The notes beneath the pieces are model-generated. The model ran no database searches and was not told the DNA's origin. It saw nothing but the letters and a program-made list of their open reading frames with translations. Positions 8,739 through 18,572 of a DNA stretch of 57,748 bases are shown here, piece by piece; position 1 is the stretch's first letter, and each line of letters starts with the position of its first letter. The position numbers and the translations under genes are program-made. The stretch is from Colwellia piezophila ATCC BAA-637 (GTDB lineage Bacteria > Pseudomonadota > Gammaproteobacteria > Enterobacterales > Alteromonadaceae), in contig NZ_KB905161.1 of assembly GCF_000378625.1 (NCBI RefSeq), positions 1-57,748 of the forward strand, in the 5' to 3' direction.

Positions 8739-9221
8739 TTAGTCTTTAAAGTTAGTATATTGAAAAGATTGCTCTAGGTCAGCGGCTTTTAGTAAACGCA
8801 TTACTGCTTGTAAATCATCACGTTTTTTCCCTGTGACCCGCACTTGCTCACCTTGAATAGCGGCTTGAACTTTTAGCTTTTCCGCTTTAATCAGTTTGAC
8901 AACTTTTTTAGCCATGTCTTGCTCGATACCCTCTTTAAAGCTTACTTGCTGACTCCAATTTCTACCGGTAGCACTTGCATCGCCAACGTTCATGGCTTTA
9001 GCATCAACATTACGTTTAGCTAATTGGCTGCGTAACATGTCGCACATTTGCTTCAATTGAAAATCACCTTCGGCTTTCAAAATTATATTAGGTTTTTTCC
9101 ACTCAAAACTTGCCTCAACACCACGAAAATCAAAACGTGTGGTGAGTTCTCGGCTAGCATTGTCGACAGCATTACGAACTTCTTCTAAATCAGTTTCTGA
9201 TACGATATCCATTGATGGCAT
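8739..9221 (-). CDS. yajQ: YajQ-family nucleotide/cyclic di-GMP-binding protein
   Basis: The 160-residue product is full-length for the YajQ family, with the typical opening [20 protein letters not shown] and the strongly conserved [11 protein letters not shown] segment. It is a cytoplasmic protein with two ferredoxin-like domains. Some homologues (for example in Xanthomonas) bind cyclic di-GMP and act as a co-regulator, while others bind nucleotides or RNA. Which applies here cannot be read from the sequence. It is a single gene with its own terminator. Confidence 0.95.
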   Translation of the reverse strand: MPSMDIVSETDLEEVRNAVDNASRELTTRFDFRGVEASFEWKKPNIILKAEGDFQLKQMCDMLRSQLAKRNVDAKAMNVGDASATGRNWSQQVSFKEGIEQDMAKKVVKLIKAEKLKVQAAIQGEQVRVTGKKRDDLQAVMRLLKAADLEQSFQYTNFKD

Positions 9222-9370
9222 AATCTATTCTCTATCTGGGGTGAGTTTTCTCGATACCCACTATTATACCGTTGCAATCAAAGCACGCAACTATAGCGAG
9301 ACCTTAAACGAACAACTACCCGGGTAGCAGTGGTCGACAAGAAATACAGGGGTTTTCATGCTAGTATCGA

Positions 9371-9769
9371 ATGACTCCTTTATTTAATTGCAGATTTTTT
9401 GTGAAAGCTCGCCAACATTCCTATTTTTTTATGACCATAGTTATCGTGATAACTTCGCTCTTTTTTGCCCATGAATTTCTCCCGGATACCTTGAGACATC
9501 GTATCTTTCAATTCCCTGCAATTGATACCCTCGGCCATTTAACTAGCTTTTTCATTTTAACTTGGGTTTGCCACTCTATTTTAAAGTTGTCTCTAGCCAT
9601 CTGTGTGCCTTTGCTTATTTTTTATGGTGCATTCACTGAGATTGGCCAATCTTTTCTAGTGTACCGCAGTGGTGAGTTTGGCGATTTTATTGCTGATATT
9701 GTTGGCATTAGCTTGTTCGTAGTGGCAAAGTGGCTGTATCTCGGCTTAGCCAAAAAAACCTCTCATTAG
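9371..9769 (+). CDS. VanZ-like small membrane protein
   Basis: The 132-residue product has about three to four membrane helices and the two marks of VanZ-like proteins: DTLGHLTSFFILTW after the first helix, and the YGAFTEIGQ...GEFGDFIADIVG block in the third. The family is named for the teicoplanin-resistance protein VanZ, but chromosomal versions in marine gammaproteobacteria have no proven role and should not be read as a resistance gene. An internal ATG at 9431 (MTIVIVITS) is an alternative start just before the first helix. Confidence 0.8.
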   Translation: MTPLFNCRFFVKARQHSYFFMTIVIVITSLFFAHEFLPDTLRHRIFQFPAIDTLGHLTSFFILTWVCHSILKLSLAICVPLLIFYGAFTEIGQSFLVYRSGEFGDFIADIVGISLFVVAKWLYLGLAKKTSH

Positions 9770-9827
9770 CGTCGCCACTCGATGCTAGCATTTTGCCCTG
9801 ATAACGATTCACTGACAACGAAAGAAA

Positions 9828-10811
9828 ATGGTTACTAATTTACTTATGACAGACACACTAAATAATATTGTAATTGTTGGCCAAGGGGCTATGGGGCTAC
9901 TTTGGTATCATCATTTATCTCAACAGCGCCTGAACAATCATCGGCAAAAAGTGACCTTGCTTGCTTCGAATCAAGCGTTACTAGACAAAGCGGCTCTGAA
10001 CTCAGCGAAATATCAATTAACGCCCTACCGACAAGAACAGACTAAAAGCTACTCGCTCAAATACAGTCAAAAAGCTGATATCAATTCGGCTAATATCATA
10101 ATCTTATGCTTGAAGTCTTTTCATATTGCCAGTGCGGTAGAGCGCATAGCAAAGGATATCAGCCCACATTGTCTGATTATTCTTGCTCATAACGGCATGG
10201 GGACTTTTGCAGGCGTTAGGAAGTTGCTGCCAAACAAGCAAGTTATCTTGGCTATGTTAACCACCCATGGCTGTTTCCGAACGGCCCCTTTAGCGATAAC
10301 CCACACTGGGTTAGGACAAAGTGATATTGGTTTACTGGCTGGGGAGCTAAGTAACGAACAACAAAATCGGCTCACCAATCGGTTGAACTTAGCCCTGCCC
10401 CATGTCAGTTTTCATCAAGATATAAAGACTAAACAATGGCTAAAGTTAGCCATTAACTGTGTGATTAACCCAATAACCGCCCTTAATGACATTGATAACG
10501 GCGAGGTAAATAATAAGAAGTTTACCAAACAGATCAAGCTATTATTGGTTGAAATTATCGAGGTCAGTAAAAAAGAACATATAGATCTTGAGTTGAGTGA
10601 ATTACAAGCAGTTGTACATAAAGTCGCTAACGCAACCGCACGAAACTGTTCTTCAATGCGTAGTGATACCCGAGCAGGTAAGGCAACTGAAGTAGATTAT
10701 ATTAACGGTTATATACACAGTTTGGGTCAACAAAATAATATTGCCACCCCCGAGAACTCTCGATTGTGGCAACAAGTGCTGAACCTCAATCATTCGCTAA
10801 ATCGCGAATGA
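9828..10811 (+). CDS. panE: 2-dehydropantoate 2-reductase family protein
   Basis: The 327-residue product has the N-terminal NAD(P)-binding glycine motif GQGAMGLLW, the ILCLKSFH strand that positions the nicotinamide, and the C-terminal ketopantoate-reductase helical domain with the catalytic-type Lys in KQWLKLAINCVINP. It would reduce ketopantoate to pantoate with NADPH in pantothenate and CoA synthesis. Paralogues with other substrates exist in this family. ATG 9828 has GAAAGAAA close upstream. ATG 9846 (MTDTLNNIV) begins nearer the Rossmann strand and is possible. Confidence 0.82.
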   Translation: MVTNLLMTDTLNNIVIVGQGAMGLLWYHHLSQQRLNNHRQKVTLLASNQALLDKAALNSAKYQLTPYRQEQTKSYSLKYSQKADINSANIIILCLKSFHIASAVERIAKDISPHCLIILAHNGMGTFAGVRKLLPNKQVILAMLTTHGCFRTAPLAITHTGLGQSDIGLLAGELSNEQQNRLTNRLNLALPHVSFHQDIKTKQWLKLAINCVINPITALNDIDNGEVNNKKFTKQIKLLLVEIIEVSKKEHIDLELSELQAVVHKVANATARNCSSMRSDTRAGKATEVDYINGYIHSLGQQNNIATPENSRLWQQVLNLNHSLNRE

Positions 10812-10849
10812 TTGCATAACTTCATTGATTCTTTAAAATTAAAGGCTAT

Positions 10850-12304
10850 TTATGGGCGGTATACTTTTACGTTTTTAAAGCCATTATCAAGTAAGTACAA
10901 TGCCTGAAGCTTACTCATCACACCATGGTCGCAATATAACAAGTATTCTTTGGTCATATCTAGGTCACCAAACTGTGTAGATAACTTGTAAAACGGGATG
11001 TGCTTAACTTCTACTTTACCGAGCTCTAAAGGTTTGTCTTCTTCTTCTTCTGGACTACGAATATCAACCACAACAGCATTTTTTGGGATATTCTCAACCA
11101 AGTCGACCGCGCGGATTTCTTCTTCCGTTTCTTTACCAATATCTCGAATATCATAAACACGCGTTTCACTAACAACTTTGTCTAAAACATCAAAATCAAA
11201 GTTACCTTCTTCTTCTTCAACTTTAGATAACACCGCTTTAACCGTGGGTTTTTTAGAAATAACACCACAATATTCAGGGATAGTTTTAGAAAACTCTTCG
11301 GTGCCAATCGCGCGCGCTATGTCAATAATATCTTGTTTATCGTAAGCCGCTAAGGGACGTAGAATTAGCGTATCTGTTACCCGGTTAATTACGTTTAAGT
11401 TAGTTAGCGTTTGGCTTGATACCTGACCTAAACTCTCGCCAGTGACCAATGCTTGAATTTTACCTCGTTCTGCTATTTTGGTTGCAGCACGTATCATCAT
11501 GCGTTTTAGCACCACACCCATGTGGCTATTTTCAACGTTTTCTAAAATCTCAGCAACAACAGGCTCAAAGTCTACCGCAAAAAACTTAACTTTATGTGAA
11601 GAGCCAAATTTGTTCCACAAATAATAACTGATTTGTTTAACACCCACTTCATGCGCAGAGCCACCAAGGTTAAAGAAACAGTAGTGAGTACGGGCCCCTT
11701 TTTTAATCATTTGGTAACTCGAAACACCGGAGTCAAACCCACCAGACATTAGTGATAACACATCTTCTTGGGTCGCGATTGGAAAGCCGCCCATCCCTTT
11801 ATGACGTTCAGTGACAATGAATAGGTCTTTATTTTTAATTTCTAAGCGGATGGTAACATCAGGGTTTTTTAGTTTAACTTTGGCACTTTCTACCGCTTGA
11901 TTTAAGCCGCCACCAACATATTGCTCTACTTTCAGTGAGTTAAAATCATGATTGCCGGTACGTTTGGCTCGTACGCAAAAAGTTTTATTTTCAATTGTTT
12001 TGGCGTGAATCGCTAATGTTTTTTCATAAATGTCATGAACATCTACAAATTCCGTTTGTTGTACTTCTAAAAATAGTGGTATACCCGGAATACATTTTAA
12101 GGCTTCAACTAGACGTGCACGATTTTCAGGTGAATTGTCTTTAGTATTAACTTCAATATTATCCCAGTTCATCCGGGTAGTGACTTGTTCGTCAATACGA
12201 CGGAGAACATTTCTAACGCTCGACTCTAATATTTTAGTAAAACGTTTACGGACGGGGCGAGACTTAATGGTGATCTCGGCTTGAAGCTTTACGATAAATT
12301 TCAT
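10850..12304 (-). CDS. thiI: tRNA 4-thiouridine sulfurtransferase ThiI
   Basis: This is a full-length 484-residue ThiI. An N-terminal ferredoxin-like region and THUMP domain (about 1-165) are followed by the PP-loop ATP-pyrophosphatase motif SGGFDSG at 187-193, Cys346 in PEYCGVIS, and a C-terminal rhodanese domain with the sulfur-carrying Cys458 in YCDHGVMS. It adenylates U8 of tRNA and inserts sulfur passed from IscS, and the rhodanese part also serves thiamine thiazole formation. The rhodanese domain present here is the long form found in Enterobacteria and relatives. Single gene. Confidence 0.96.
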   Translation of the reverse strand: MKFIVKLQAEITIKSRPVRKRFTKILESSVRNVLRRIDEQVTTRMNWDNIEVNTKDNSPENRARLVEALKCIPGIPLFLEVQQTEFVDVHDIYEKTLAIHAKTIENKTFCVRAKRTGNHDFNSLKVEQYVGGGLNQAVESAKVKLKNPDVTIRLEIKNKDLFIVTERHKGMGGFPIATQEDVLSLMSGGFDSGVSSYQMIKKGARTHYCFFNLGGSAHEVGVKQISYYLWNKFGSSHKVKFFAVDFEPVVAEILENVENSHMGVVLKRMMIRAATKIAERGKIQALVTGESLGQVSSQTLTNLNVINRVTDTLILRPLAAYDKQDIIDIARAIGTEEFSKTIPEYCGVISKKPTVKAVLSKVEEEEGNFDFDVLDKVVSETRVYDIRDIGKETEEEIRAVDLVENIPKNAVVVDIRSPEEEEDKPLELGKVEVKHIPFYKLSTQFGDLDMTKEYLLYCDHGVMSKLQALYLLDNGFKNVKVYRP

Positions 12305-12413
12305 CGGTTATAACCTAAAAAAGACAAAAAAATAATGGCGCGGATTATATACTATTTTTAAGTCTTTTTTAAGTGTTTACCACTAAGTCTTCCAAATTTG
12401 GCTAAAGAATAGC

Positions 12414-13361
12414 TTACTTATCTTTCGTAATACTAATTCGCTCGGTTTCTTTAGCTTTACCTTGATTAATGGAAATTTCAACACGACGGTTTCTACGACG
12501 ATTAAGCGCATTAGTGTTTGGCACGAGTGGGCGCGTATCGGCATGACCCGCAACCACTAAACGAGTAGGGTCAAAGCCAGGTACTTTAATCAATACATGG
12601 GCGATGGCAACTGCGCGTTTACTGGACAAATCCCAGTTCGAGCTAAATAGTTCAGAATTAACACCTCGATTATCGGTATTACCCGATACCATGATTTCGC
12701 CCGGCACTGTATTGAGCAATTCGCCAATTTCTCTAATAATAGGGTGAAATTTAGGTTGTAAAAAAGCTGATCCCGAAGGAAAGGAGCCATTTTCACGAAT
12801 ACGGATAATCACTTGTTGACCTAGAGATTCTAACTCAATAGCACCATCTTGAATTTGTTGTTCAAGTTGCTCGGCTATTTTCTTTACTAAGTCGTTCACT
12901 TGATCTTGCGCAGCTTGCTCTAAATCATCTTGGGCTTGTTGCAGTGCTTGCTGTGACAACGCATCTTCAGTATTTTGAGCTTGGCCACCACGCTCAGTGC
13001 CGCGCTGTTCTTGACGACCACCGGCAGAAGTTTCATCACCTGCCTGGAATTCCAACATTTGTTGAGTCATTTCCATGGTTTGCTGTTGAATAACTTCGAT
13101 AGGTGTTGGCTCGGGTTTACCTGGACGGAATTCTTGGGCAATAATACTAGTGCCCTTGGGAATATCTTTCACTTCAATTTTATTTTGCACACCAAAGGCA
13201 AATTTCATTGAGCCGGCAATTTGTTTGAACTTTAAAACATCCATTTCAGAGAAAGATAATAATAAAATAAAAAAACACATTAACAGTGACATCAGGTCAG
13301 CAAAGGTGCCCATCCATGCAGGTAATCCTGGGGGTGGGCACTTACATTTTGGCTCAGCCAT
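12414..13361 (-). CDS. pomB: Flagellar stator protein PomB (Na+-type MotB)
   Basis: The 315-residue product has one membrane helix carrying the ion-binding Asp22 in GTFADLMSLLMCFF, a plug/linker rich in Gln, Glu and Ala, and a C-terminal OmpA-like peptidoglycan-binding domain (NTDNRG..., AGHADTRP..., NRRRNRRVEI). Cys6 and Cys8 before the helix and the LLSFSEMDVLKFK continuation are typical of sodium-driven PomB rather than proton-driven MotB. With PomA it forms the stator that couples Na+ flow to flagellar rotation. It lies directly downstream of pomA with GAGGT before the ATG. No flagellar structural genes are nearby, which is normal for pomAB. Confidence 0.93.
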   Translation of the reverse strand: MAEPKCKCPPPGLPAWMGTFADLMSLLMCFFILLLSFSEMDVLKFKQIAGSMKFAFGVQNKIEVKDIPKGTSIIAQEFRPGKPEPTPIEVIQQQTMEMTQQMLEFQAGDETSAGGRQEQRGTERGGQAQNTEDALSQQALQQAQDDLEQAAQDQVNDLVKKIAEQLEQQIQDGAIELESLGQQVIIRIRENGSFPSGSAFLQPKFHPIIREIGELLNTVPGEIMVSGNTDNRGVNSELFSSNWDLSSKRAVAIAHVLIKVPGFDPTRLVVAGHADTRPLVPNTNALNRRRNRRVEISINQGKAKETERISITKDK

Positions 13362-13368
13362 GCTTACC

Positions 13369-13424
13369 TCGTATCATAAGCACTCCTAACATAAACCCTC
13401 TTAACATCAGCATTCCTAACATAA
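13369..13424 (-). repeat. Two 29-30-nt imperfect tandem repeats between pomA and pomB
   Basis: On the minus strand two units align: one begins CTTATGTTAGGAATGCT and the next TTTATGTTAGGAGTGCT, each ending in a purine-rich GAGG. Together they make a 22-codon ORF (MLGMLMLRG...), whose TGA overlaps the pomB start in ATGGCTGAG. It may be only a duplicated spacer with a Shine-Dalgarno, or a translated leader that couples pomA to pomB. Confidence 0.5.
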
Positions 13425-13435
13425 GTCTACTCCCG

Positions 13436-14200
13436 CTATTCTTCTGTGGTATCAACTTTTCGTTTACCTTCAGCTAAATAATTTTTTAATAAGCCTTCGA
13501 TAACACGGGGGTTTTGACCATCTTGAATACCTAAAACAGCATCAAGTACTAGCTCTTGATTCATTTTTTCTTCAGCCATACGCAGTTTCAATTTAGAAGC
13601 GATAGGAATAGCAATAACATTGGCTAGGAAGGCGCCGTACAGCGTGGTTAATAATGCTACCGCCATCGCTGGCCCAATGGATTTTGGATCATCCATATTT
13701 GATAACATAGCAACCAAACCAATTAAGGTGCCTATCATACCCATCGCAGGAGCAACATCGGCAAGTGCCATCATCATATTACTGCCGGTCTCATGACGCT
13801 CGGTAGTTAAATCAATATCTTTTTGTAAAGTAGATCGTACTACGTCGGCATCATGACCATCAACCAACATATCGACCCCCTTTTGCATAAAGGGATTAGT
13901 TATTTCCGCTTCTTCTAACGCTAAAAATCCACCTTTACGGGCTGCATCAGCCATATCAACCGCTTTTTCAATCAACTCTTCTGGTTTTTCTAATTTAAAA
14001 ATAAAAGCTTTGATGATGATTTTACCGATACCGAAAAACTGTCCCATATTATAATTAGCCATCACCACAAAAAGTGAACCACCAAAAACAATGATCACTG
14101 ACTGTGTATCAAGAAACATCATTATGTCACCTGCTAATACCATAGCCATGACTAATAAACCGATGGCACCTAAAATACCAATTAACGTAGCTAAATCCAC
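13436..14200 (-). CDS. pomA: Flagellar stator protein PomA (Na+-type MotA)
   Basis: The 254-residue product has four membrane helices arranged 2 + 2 around a large cytoplasmic loop (about 50-150), as in MotA/PomA. It starts MDLATLIGILGAIGLL, close to Vibrio PomA. The third and fourth helices contain DVAPAMGMIGTLIGLV and AVALLTTLYGAFLANV, which line the ion path with PomB Asp22. The C-terminal tail holds the conserved basic RMAEEKMNQELV segment. It is the first gene of a pomA-pomB operon, with pomB 74 bases downstream. Confidence 0.95.
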   Translation of the reverse strand: MDLATLIGILGAIGLLVMAMVLAGDIMMFLDTQSVIIVFGGSLFVVMANYNMGQFFGIGKIIIKAFIFKLEKPEELIEKAVDMADAARKGGFLALEEAEITNPFMQKGVDMLVDGHDADVVRSTLQKDIDLTTERHETGSNMMMALADVAPAMGMIGTLIGLVAMLSNMDDPKSIGPAMAVALLTTLYGAFLANVIAIPIASKLKLRMAEEKMNQELVLDAVLGIQDGQNPRVIEGLLKNYLAEGKRKVDTTEE

Positions 14201-14407
14201 AGAGTTCCCCTAAACAACCAACGCATTACGTTTCAGGACCTTATTTTAAATCCCATACTTCAATAAAAGAATAGTACATTATGTGAAAGGTATTCGCTAA
14301 TATCTAACGATTAATTCACGAATAATAAAATATGCACATACGGTTATTATCGCCCGTAGTGTCAATTACTTAACACGAATTATGAAATATTTATTCAACT
14401 ATGTCCG

Positions 14408-14591
14408 TTACCAATCAAGATGCAGGTTTCAGAGTGCTTGAGCAATTTCAATTCAAGGCACTGTGATGAAATAATGGTTATTCAGGAAAATGTGCTCCTG
14501 CATTCTCTTATAGGCTCCATCCATGTAACGTCATTTTAGATCACAGTAACGATGAAGTGATGTTGTTCAAGCGCTTCTTTGATGGGTTTAA
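14408..14591. repeat. Degenerate or variant family A repeat
   Basis: An imperfect inverted repeat (GTGCTTGAGCAA at 14434 against TTGTTCAAGCGCTT near 14564-14577) flanks a core almost identical to the centre of the 8331-8644 element (ATGGTTATTCAGGA..., GCTCCTGCATTCTCT, CCATCCATGTAACGTC). The outer ATACCAAT ends are altered (TTACCAATCAAG at about 14409). The rest of the 14201-14798 spacer shows no gene. Confidence 0.5.
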
Positions 14592-14714
14592 AATGAATTT
14601 ATACGGCGTTAAATAATCAAACCATAGAATAACTATGCTTAAACTATTTCTCTTGCCTAAAATCATTTTAATTCCCACTGAAATCCTGCACTTTGAATAG
14701 TAACGGGCATATAA

Positions 14715-14728
14715 TTGAACTAGATCAA
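14715..14728. promoter_or_regulatory. FNR/CRP-family-like palindrome upstream of xseB
   Basis: TTGAACTAGATCAA matches nine of ten conserved positions of the FNR consensus TTGAT-N4-ATCAA and lies about 71 bases before the xseB start. It could be chance in AT-rich DNA. Confidence 0.3.
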
Positions 14729-14798
14729 TTGACCCGCGTGACAAGCTAGGGTAAGTTTGGCGCAATTATCTTTATGTTATCCGCTTAGAGCAAAAATC

Positions 14799-15047
14799 AT
14801 GGCTAAAAAGAAACTAGAAAACCTCTCTTTTGAAGAATCATTAAACGAACTTGACACCATAGTGCAAAGCTTAGAACAAGGAGAGTTGAGTTTAGAAGAA
14901 TCAATGGCACTTTTTGAACGCGGCTTGAACCTTAGCCAGCTAAGCCAGGTAAAATTGCAAGCTGCCGAGCAAAAAGTACAAATTCTGCTCGATAAAAATG
15001 GCACTAGCCAATTAACTGATTTTGATAGCAGTGTGAGCGAAAGTTAA
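14799..15047 (+). CDS. xseB: Exodeoxyribonuclease VII small subunit
   Basis: From ATG 14799 the product has 82 residues (MAKKKLENLSFEESLNELDT...), the normal length for XseB, with the conserved ELDTIVQSLEQGELSLEESM and FERGLNLS segments of its two-helix hairpin. An in-frame TTG at 14757 would add an unlikely N-terminus. XseB binds XseA (not in this window) to form exonuclease VII, which degrades single-stranded DNA. Its stop overlaps the ispA start by one base (TAATG), which implies translational coupling. xseB-ispA-dxs is a common gammaproteobacterial order. Confidence 0.95.
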   Translation: MAKKKLENLSFEESLNELDTIVQSLEQGELSLEESMALFERGLNLSQLSQVKLQAAEQKVQILLDKNGTSQLTDFDSSVSES

Positions 15048-15949
15048 TGACCACTTTGATTTCATATCTGCATTATCAACAACGTATTAATGATTTTTTA
15101 ACGGCTAAGTTGGAAAGCCTTGCCGTCAATGATCCTAAGTTACTTGAAGCCATGCGTTATGGACTACTGATTGGTGGCAAGCGCATGCGCCCATACCTTG
15201 CCTATATTACTGGTGAGGCAATATCCGCTAGCTTAGATGATATTGATGCTATTGCTGGCGCGTTAGAATGTATTCATGCTTATTCACTGTTACATGACGA
15301 TTTACCCGCGATGGATGACGATGATTTAAGGCGTGGTAAGCCAACTTGTCATAAAGCCTTTGATGAAGCTACCGCCATTTTAGCCGGAGATGCCCTGCAA
15401 ACCTTGGCTTTTGATATTTTAGCGAATCACAATTTTTCGTCGACAAAAAATGCGTCTAAGTCTCAAATACAAGTAAAACTTTTTCAACTGTTAGTTCGTG
15501 CTTCGGGATATCAGGGGATGTGTGGTGGACAGGCGCTTGATTTAGCCGCAACAAATAAAGTCATTCCACTAAGTGAATTAGAAACTTTGCATTCGTTAAA
15601 AACTGGTGCCTTGTTAGAAGCCTCGGTAATAATGCCAACTATATGTAGTGAACGCATCACCAATGAGCATAAAGTTTTTCTGAGTGAATATGCCCAACGT
15701 GTTGGCTTAGCGTATCAAGTACAAGATGATATTATTGACTTAACCTCGACCGAAGCAGAGTTAGGAAAACCCGTGGGTTCTGATTTAGCGGCCAACAAAA
15801 GTACCTACCCTGCACTACTGGGTTTAGAGGGAGCACAAGACAAAGCAGAAAACTTATTACAACAAGCACTTCAAGCTTTGGCTAGATTACCTTACAATAC
15901 CCAATCTTTAGCAGATTTTGCTACCTTTATTGTTAAGCGCCGCCACTAA
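15047..15949 (+). CDS. ispA: Farnesyl diphosphate synthase
   Basis: The 300-residue trans-prenyltransferase has both Asp-rich motifs, HDDLPAMDDDD near residues 84-94 and DDIID in the C-terminal half, plus GGKRMRPYL for diphosphate binding. It condenses IPP with DMAPP and then GPP to give farnesyl diphosphate, the precursor of quinone side chains and undecaprenyl phosphate. The small Ala/Tyr region before the first Asp motif (AYSLLHDD) fits a short-chain C15 synthase. It overlaps xseB by one base and is followed by dxs 55 bases later. Confidence 0.95.
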   Translation: MTTLISYLHYQQRINDFLTAKLESLAVNDPKLLEAMRYGLLIGGKRMRPYLAYITGEAISASLDDIDAIAGALECIHAYSLLHDDLPAMDDDDLRRGKPTCHKAFDEATAILAGDALQTLAFDILANHNFSSTKNASKSQIQVKLFQLLVRASGYQGMCGGQALDLAATNKVIPLSELETLHSLKTGALLEASVIMPTICSERITNEHKVFLSEYAQRVGLAYQVQDDIIDLTSTEAELGKPVGSDLAANKSTYPALLGLEGAQDKAENLLQQALQALARLPYNTQSLADFATFIVKRRH

Positions 15950-16004
15950 ACAATATTGGCAGTGCAAAACTTGAAATAAAATAATTATTACCAATAGACA
16001 AACT

Positions 16005-17909
16005 ATGACTACAAACCTTGCTGATTACCCACTACTTTCTCAAATTAATACGCCTGAAGAGCTGCGCAATTTTCCAAAAGAGCAATTAACCCGTATTAGT
16101 AATGAATTGCGTAGTTATTTACTAAATTCAGTGAGTAAAAGTAGTGGCCACTTTGCATCTGGCTTAGGTACAATTGAGCTAACAGTAGCTCTGCATTATG
16201 TTTATAACACGCCATTTGATCATTTGATTTGGGATGTTGGTCATCAGGCATACCCTCATAAGATCCTCACTGGCCGTCGTGACCAGTTACATACCATCAG
16301 ACAAAAAGATGGCTTACACCCTTTTCCGTGGCGTGAGGAAAGTGTCTATGACGTTTTAAGTGTTGGCCATTCTAGTACTTCAATTTCTGCGGCGTTAGGC
16401 TTAGCTGTCGCCGCAGAAAAAGAAGGTGAAAATCGTAAAACTGTCGCCGTTATTGGCGATGGCGCCATGACTGCGGGCATGGCTTTTGAAGCCTTAAATC
16501 ATGCCGGTGACATTAAGAAAGATATGTTGGTTATCTTAAATGATAATGAAATGTCTATATCACAAAATGTTGGTGCGCTGAATAATCACTTAGCAAAAAT
16601 GCTCTCTGGCAGTTTCTATGCTGGCTTAAGGGAGGGTGGCAAAAAGATTTTAGGCAGTATCCCACCCATTAAAGAATTAGCTAGTCGTGCTGAAGAACAC
16701 TTAAAAGGTATGGTTGTACCAAGTACCTTCTTCGAAGAACTTGGTTTTAATTATATAGGCCCTATTGATGGTCATGATGTTAATGGTTTAGTTGATACCA
16801 TTAAAAATATGCGCAACCTTAAAGGCCCACAGTTGCTACATATTGCCACGAAGAAAGGTAAGGGTTATCAAGCCGCAGAGCAAGATCCAATTAAGTATCA
16901 TGCAGTACCTAAATTTAATCCACAAGACACCAATTTACCTAAAGCAAAACCTAGTCTACCTACCTATTCAAAAATCTTTGGTGATTGGTTATGTAAAACC
17001 GCTGAAGTTGATAGTAAATTAGTAGCCATTACCCCAGCTATGGCTGAGGGCTCAGGTATGGTTGAATTTAGTCAGCGTTTTCCTGATCAGTACTTTGATG
17101 TTGCCATAGCAGAGCAACACGCGGTCACCTATGCAGCTGGCCTTGCTATCGGTGGTCAAAAGCCGGTAGTGGCTATTTATTCAAGCTTCTTACAACGTGG
17201 TTATGATCAATTCATTCACGATGTCGCCATCCAAAATTTACCGGTTATGTTTGCAATTGACCGTGCCGGTATTGTTGGTGCTGATGGGGCGACCCATCAG
17301 GGTGTCTTTGATTTAAGCTTTTTACGTTGCATTCCGAATACCATTATCATGGCCCCTTCGGATGAACGTGAATGTCAGTTAATGCTTAACACTGGCTTTA
17401 AACATAATGGCCCAAGCGTTGTCCGTTACCCTCGTGGTAGTGGTACCGGGGCGACACTGCCTAGCGTTGATGAAACCATAGCGCTTGGCAAGGGGGTAAC
17501 CATCCTTAAAGCACAAGTGCAAAAAGATAAGACTCAAGCAGAAAAAAGTATTGCACTATTGAGTTTCGGCTCTATGTTAGTTCAGGCAAAGAAAGCCGCT
17601 ATTGAGCTTAATGCCACTTTGGTCGATATGCGTTTTGTTAAACCACTAGATGGAAGCCTAATTGATGAACTCAATGCAAATCATGACTGTTTAGTGACTA
17701 TTGAAGATAATGCCATTGCCGGTGGTGCTGGCTCTGGGGTCAATGAATATCTACTTGCTCAAGGTAAAGCCGTAAGAATACTTAATATAGGCGTTGCTGA
17801 TCATTTTGTTAAACATGGCACGCAAGAAGAAGTGCACCATGACTTAGGCTTAGATGCCCCTGGCATTGTCGCTAAGGTGCTCAAGTTTATTAACCTACAA
17901 AACCAGTAG
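16005..17909 (+). CDS. dxs: 1-deoxy-D-xylulose-5-phosphate synthase
   Basis: The 634-residue product is a full-length DXS. It has the N-terminal thiamine diphosphate motif [15 protein letters not shown] with the downstream NDN, the [17 protein letters not shown] block, a transketolase pyrimidine-binding domain ([15 protein letters not shown]), and the C-terminal domain ending in a lysine-rich tail. It makes 1-deoxy-D-xylulose 5-phosphate from pyruvate and glyceraldehyde 3-phosphate, the entry step of the MEP pathway. ispD and ispF for later steps lie at 36314-37556. It is the last gene of xseB-ispA-dxs and is followed by a strong terminator. Confidence 0.97.
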   Translation: MTTNLADYPLLSQINTPEELRNFPKEQLTRISNELRSYLLNSVSKSSGHFASGLGTIELTVALHYVYNTPFDHLIWDVGHQAYPHKILTGRRDQLHTIRQKDGLHPFPWREESVYDVLSVGHSSTSISAALGLAVAAEKEGENRKTVAVIGDGAMTAGMAFEALNHAGDIKKDMLVILNDNEMSISQNVGALNNHLAKMLSGSFYAGLREGGKKILGSIPPIKELASRAEEHLKGMVVPSTFFEELGFNYIGPIDGHDVNGLVDTIKNMRNLKGPQLLHIATKKGKGYQAAEQDPIKYHAVPKFNPQDTNLPKAKPSLPTYSKIFGDWLCKTAEVDSKLVAITPAMAEGSGMVEFSQRFPDQYFDVAIAEQHAVTYAAGLAIGGQKPVVAIYSSFLQRGYDQFIHDVAIQNLPVMFAIDRAGIVGADGATHQGVFDLSFLRCIPNTIIMAPSDERECQLMLNTGFKHNGPSVVRYPRGSGTGATLPSVDETIALGKGVTILKAQVQKDKTQAEKSIALLSFGSMLVQAKKAAIELNATLVDMRFVKPLDGSLIDELNANHDCLVTIEDNAIAGGAGSGVNEYLLAQGKAVRILNIGVADHFVKHGTQEEVHHDLGLDAPGIVAKVLKFINLQNQ

Positions 17910-17960
17910 TTTAATATGCCAAGACATCTGAGTAAGCTGTATTGGCCTAACAAGTAATAA

Positions 17961-17993
17961 AAAAGGATAATGAAGTCATTCATTATCCTTTTT
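17961..17993. terminator. Bidirectional terminator between dxs and nqrM
   Basis: AAAAGGATAATGA and TCATTATCCTTTT pair around a short loop and are followed by a T run on the plus strand and by T's on the minus strand. It can serve both dxs (plus) and nqrM (minus, ending at 18052). Confidence 0.85.
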
Positions 17994-18051
17994 TATTAAC
18001 ACTACATATAAAGTTCGGCTTAGTATGGCAATCGCTATAAAGCTCTCTCAA

Positions 18052-18282
18052 TCATAAGTTTGTTACGTCAATTCTGTTTGTTAAGTTATTTTCAAGTGCG
18101 GCTTTTTTCTCACGCTGCTGACGTTTTTCACACGGGTTATCACAATTACACTCTTTGTCGATACCAACGCTAGCTAGGCCTCCACAACTTCCTGCTAAGG
18201 TTTTATTCTGAAAAATATAACCCACTGCCATCGCAGCACCTACCACAAGGAAAAAACCAAAGGTGATAAAAAAAATCATCAT
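18052..18282 (-). CDS. nqrM: Na+-NQR maturation factor NqrM
   Basis: The 76-residue product has one N-terminal membrane helix and a cytoplasmic tail with four cysteines: Cys33 in GSCGG, then Cys45, Cys47 and Cys51 in ECNCDNPC. This matches NqrM (formerly DUF539), needed to deliver iron for the Fe centre between NqrD and NqrE. It lies downstream of apbE, as is usual for nqr loci. ATG 18282 and ATG 18279 are adjacent, and either could be used. Confidence 0.93.
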   Translation of the reverse strand: MMIFFITFGFFLVVGAAMAVGYIFQNKTLAGSCGGLASVGIDKECNCDNPCEKRQQREKKAALENNLTNRIDVTNL

Positions 18283-18413
18283 AATACTATGCTCTCAACT
18301 TACTTAACTTATTTTAATTTACTTCACTAAAGATCACCAATGCTCAGGACAGGAGTCATTGCTTTAAGTGATATCTGGACATTTTTTACCAAAATAAAAA
18401 ATTGCTCAGCGTT

Positions 18414-18572
18414 ATACCAATTTCATTAAATCATTGCTCACTTGTGCTGGCTAAAATAGTCCAAAACTACGTTGCTCTCAATTCCAATAGCCTGCTATTG
18501 CTCAATCGAGCGCCTTGTCCTGAAATATTTTTCCTATGCACAACAAGACCACAAACTTAATGAAAGTGGTAT
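18414..18572. repeat. MITE-like palindromic repeat, family B, copy 1
   Basis: A 159-bp element begins ATACCAATTTCATTAA and ends TTAATGAAAGTGGTAT. Its centre contains CCTGCTATTGCTCAATCGAG and CGCCTTGTCCTGA. The copy at 52662-52819 is 158 bp, in the opposite orientation and clearly homologous along its whole length. The last base of this copy is the first base of the apbE stop codon (complement of TAA at 18572-18574), so it abuts the 3' end of apbE. No coding capacity. Confidence 0.75.

Noticed and set aside
9371..9769. VanZ-like gene as a glycopeptide resistance determinant
   Set aside because: It is a lone membrane protein without vanHAX or a two-component system, in a Gram-negative. Only the fold is shared.
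14715..14728. Firm claim of FNR control of xseB-ispA-dxs
   Set aside because: The palindrome is good, but these are housekeeping genes and the site may be chance in AT-rich DNA; kept only as a low-confidence feature.
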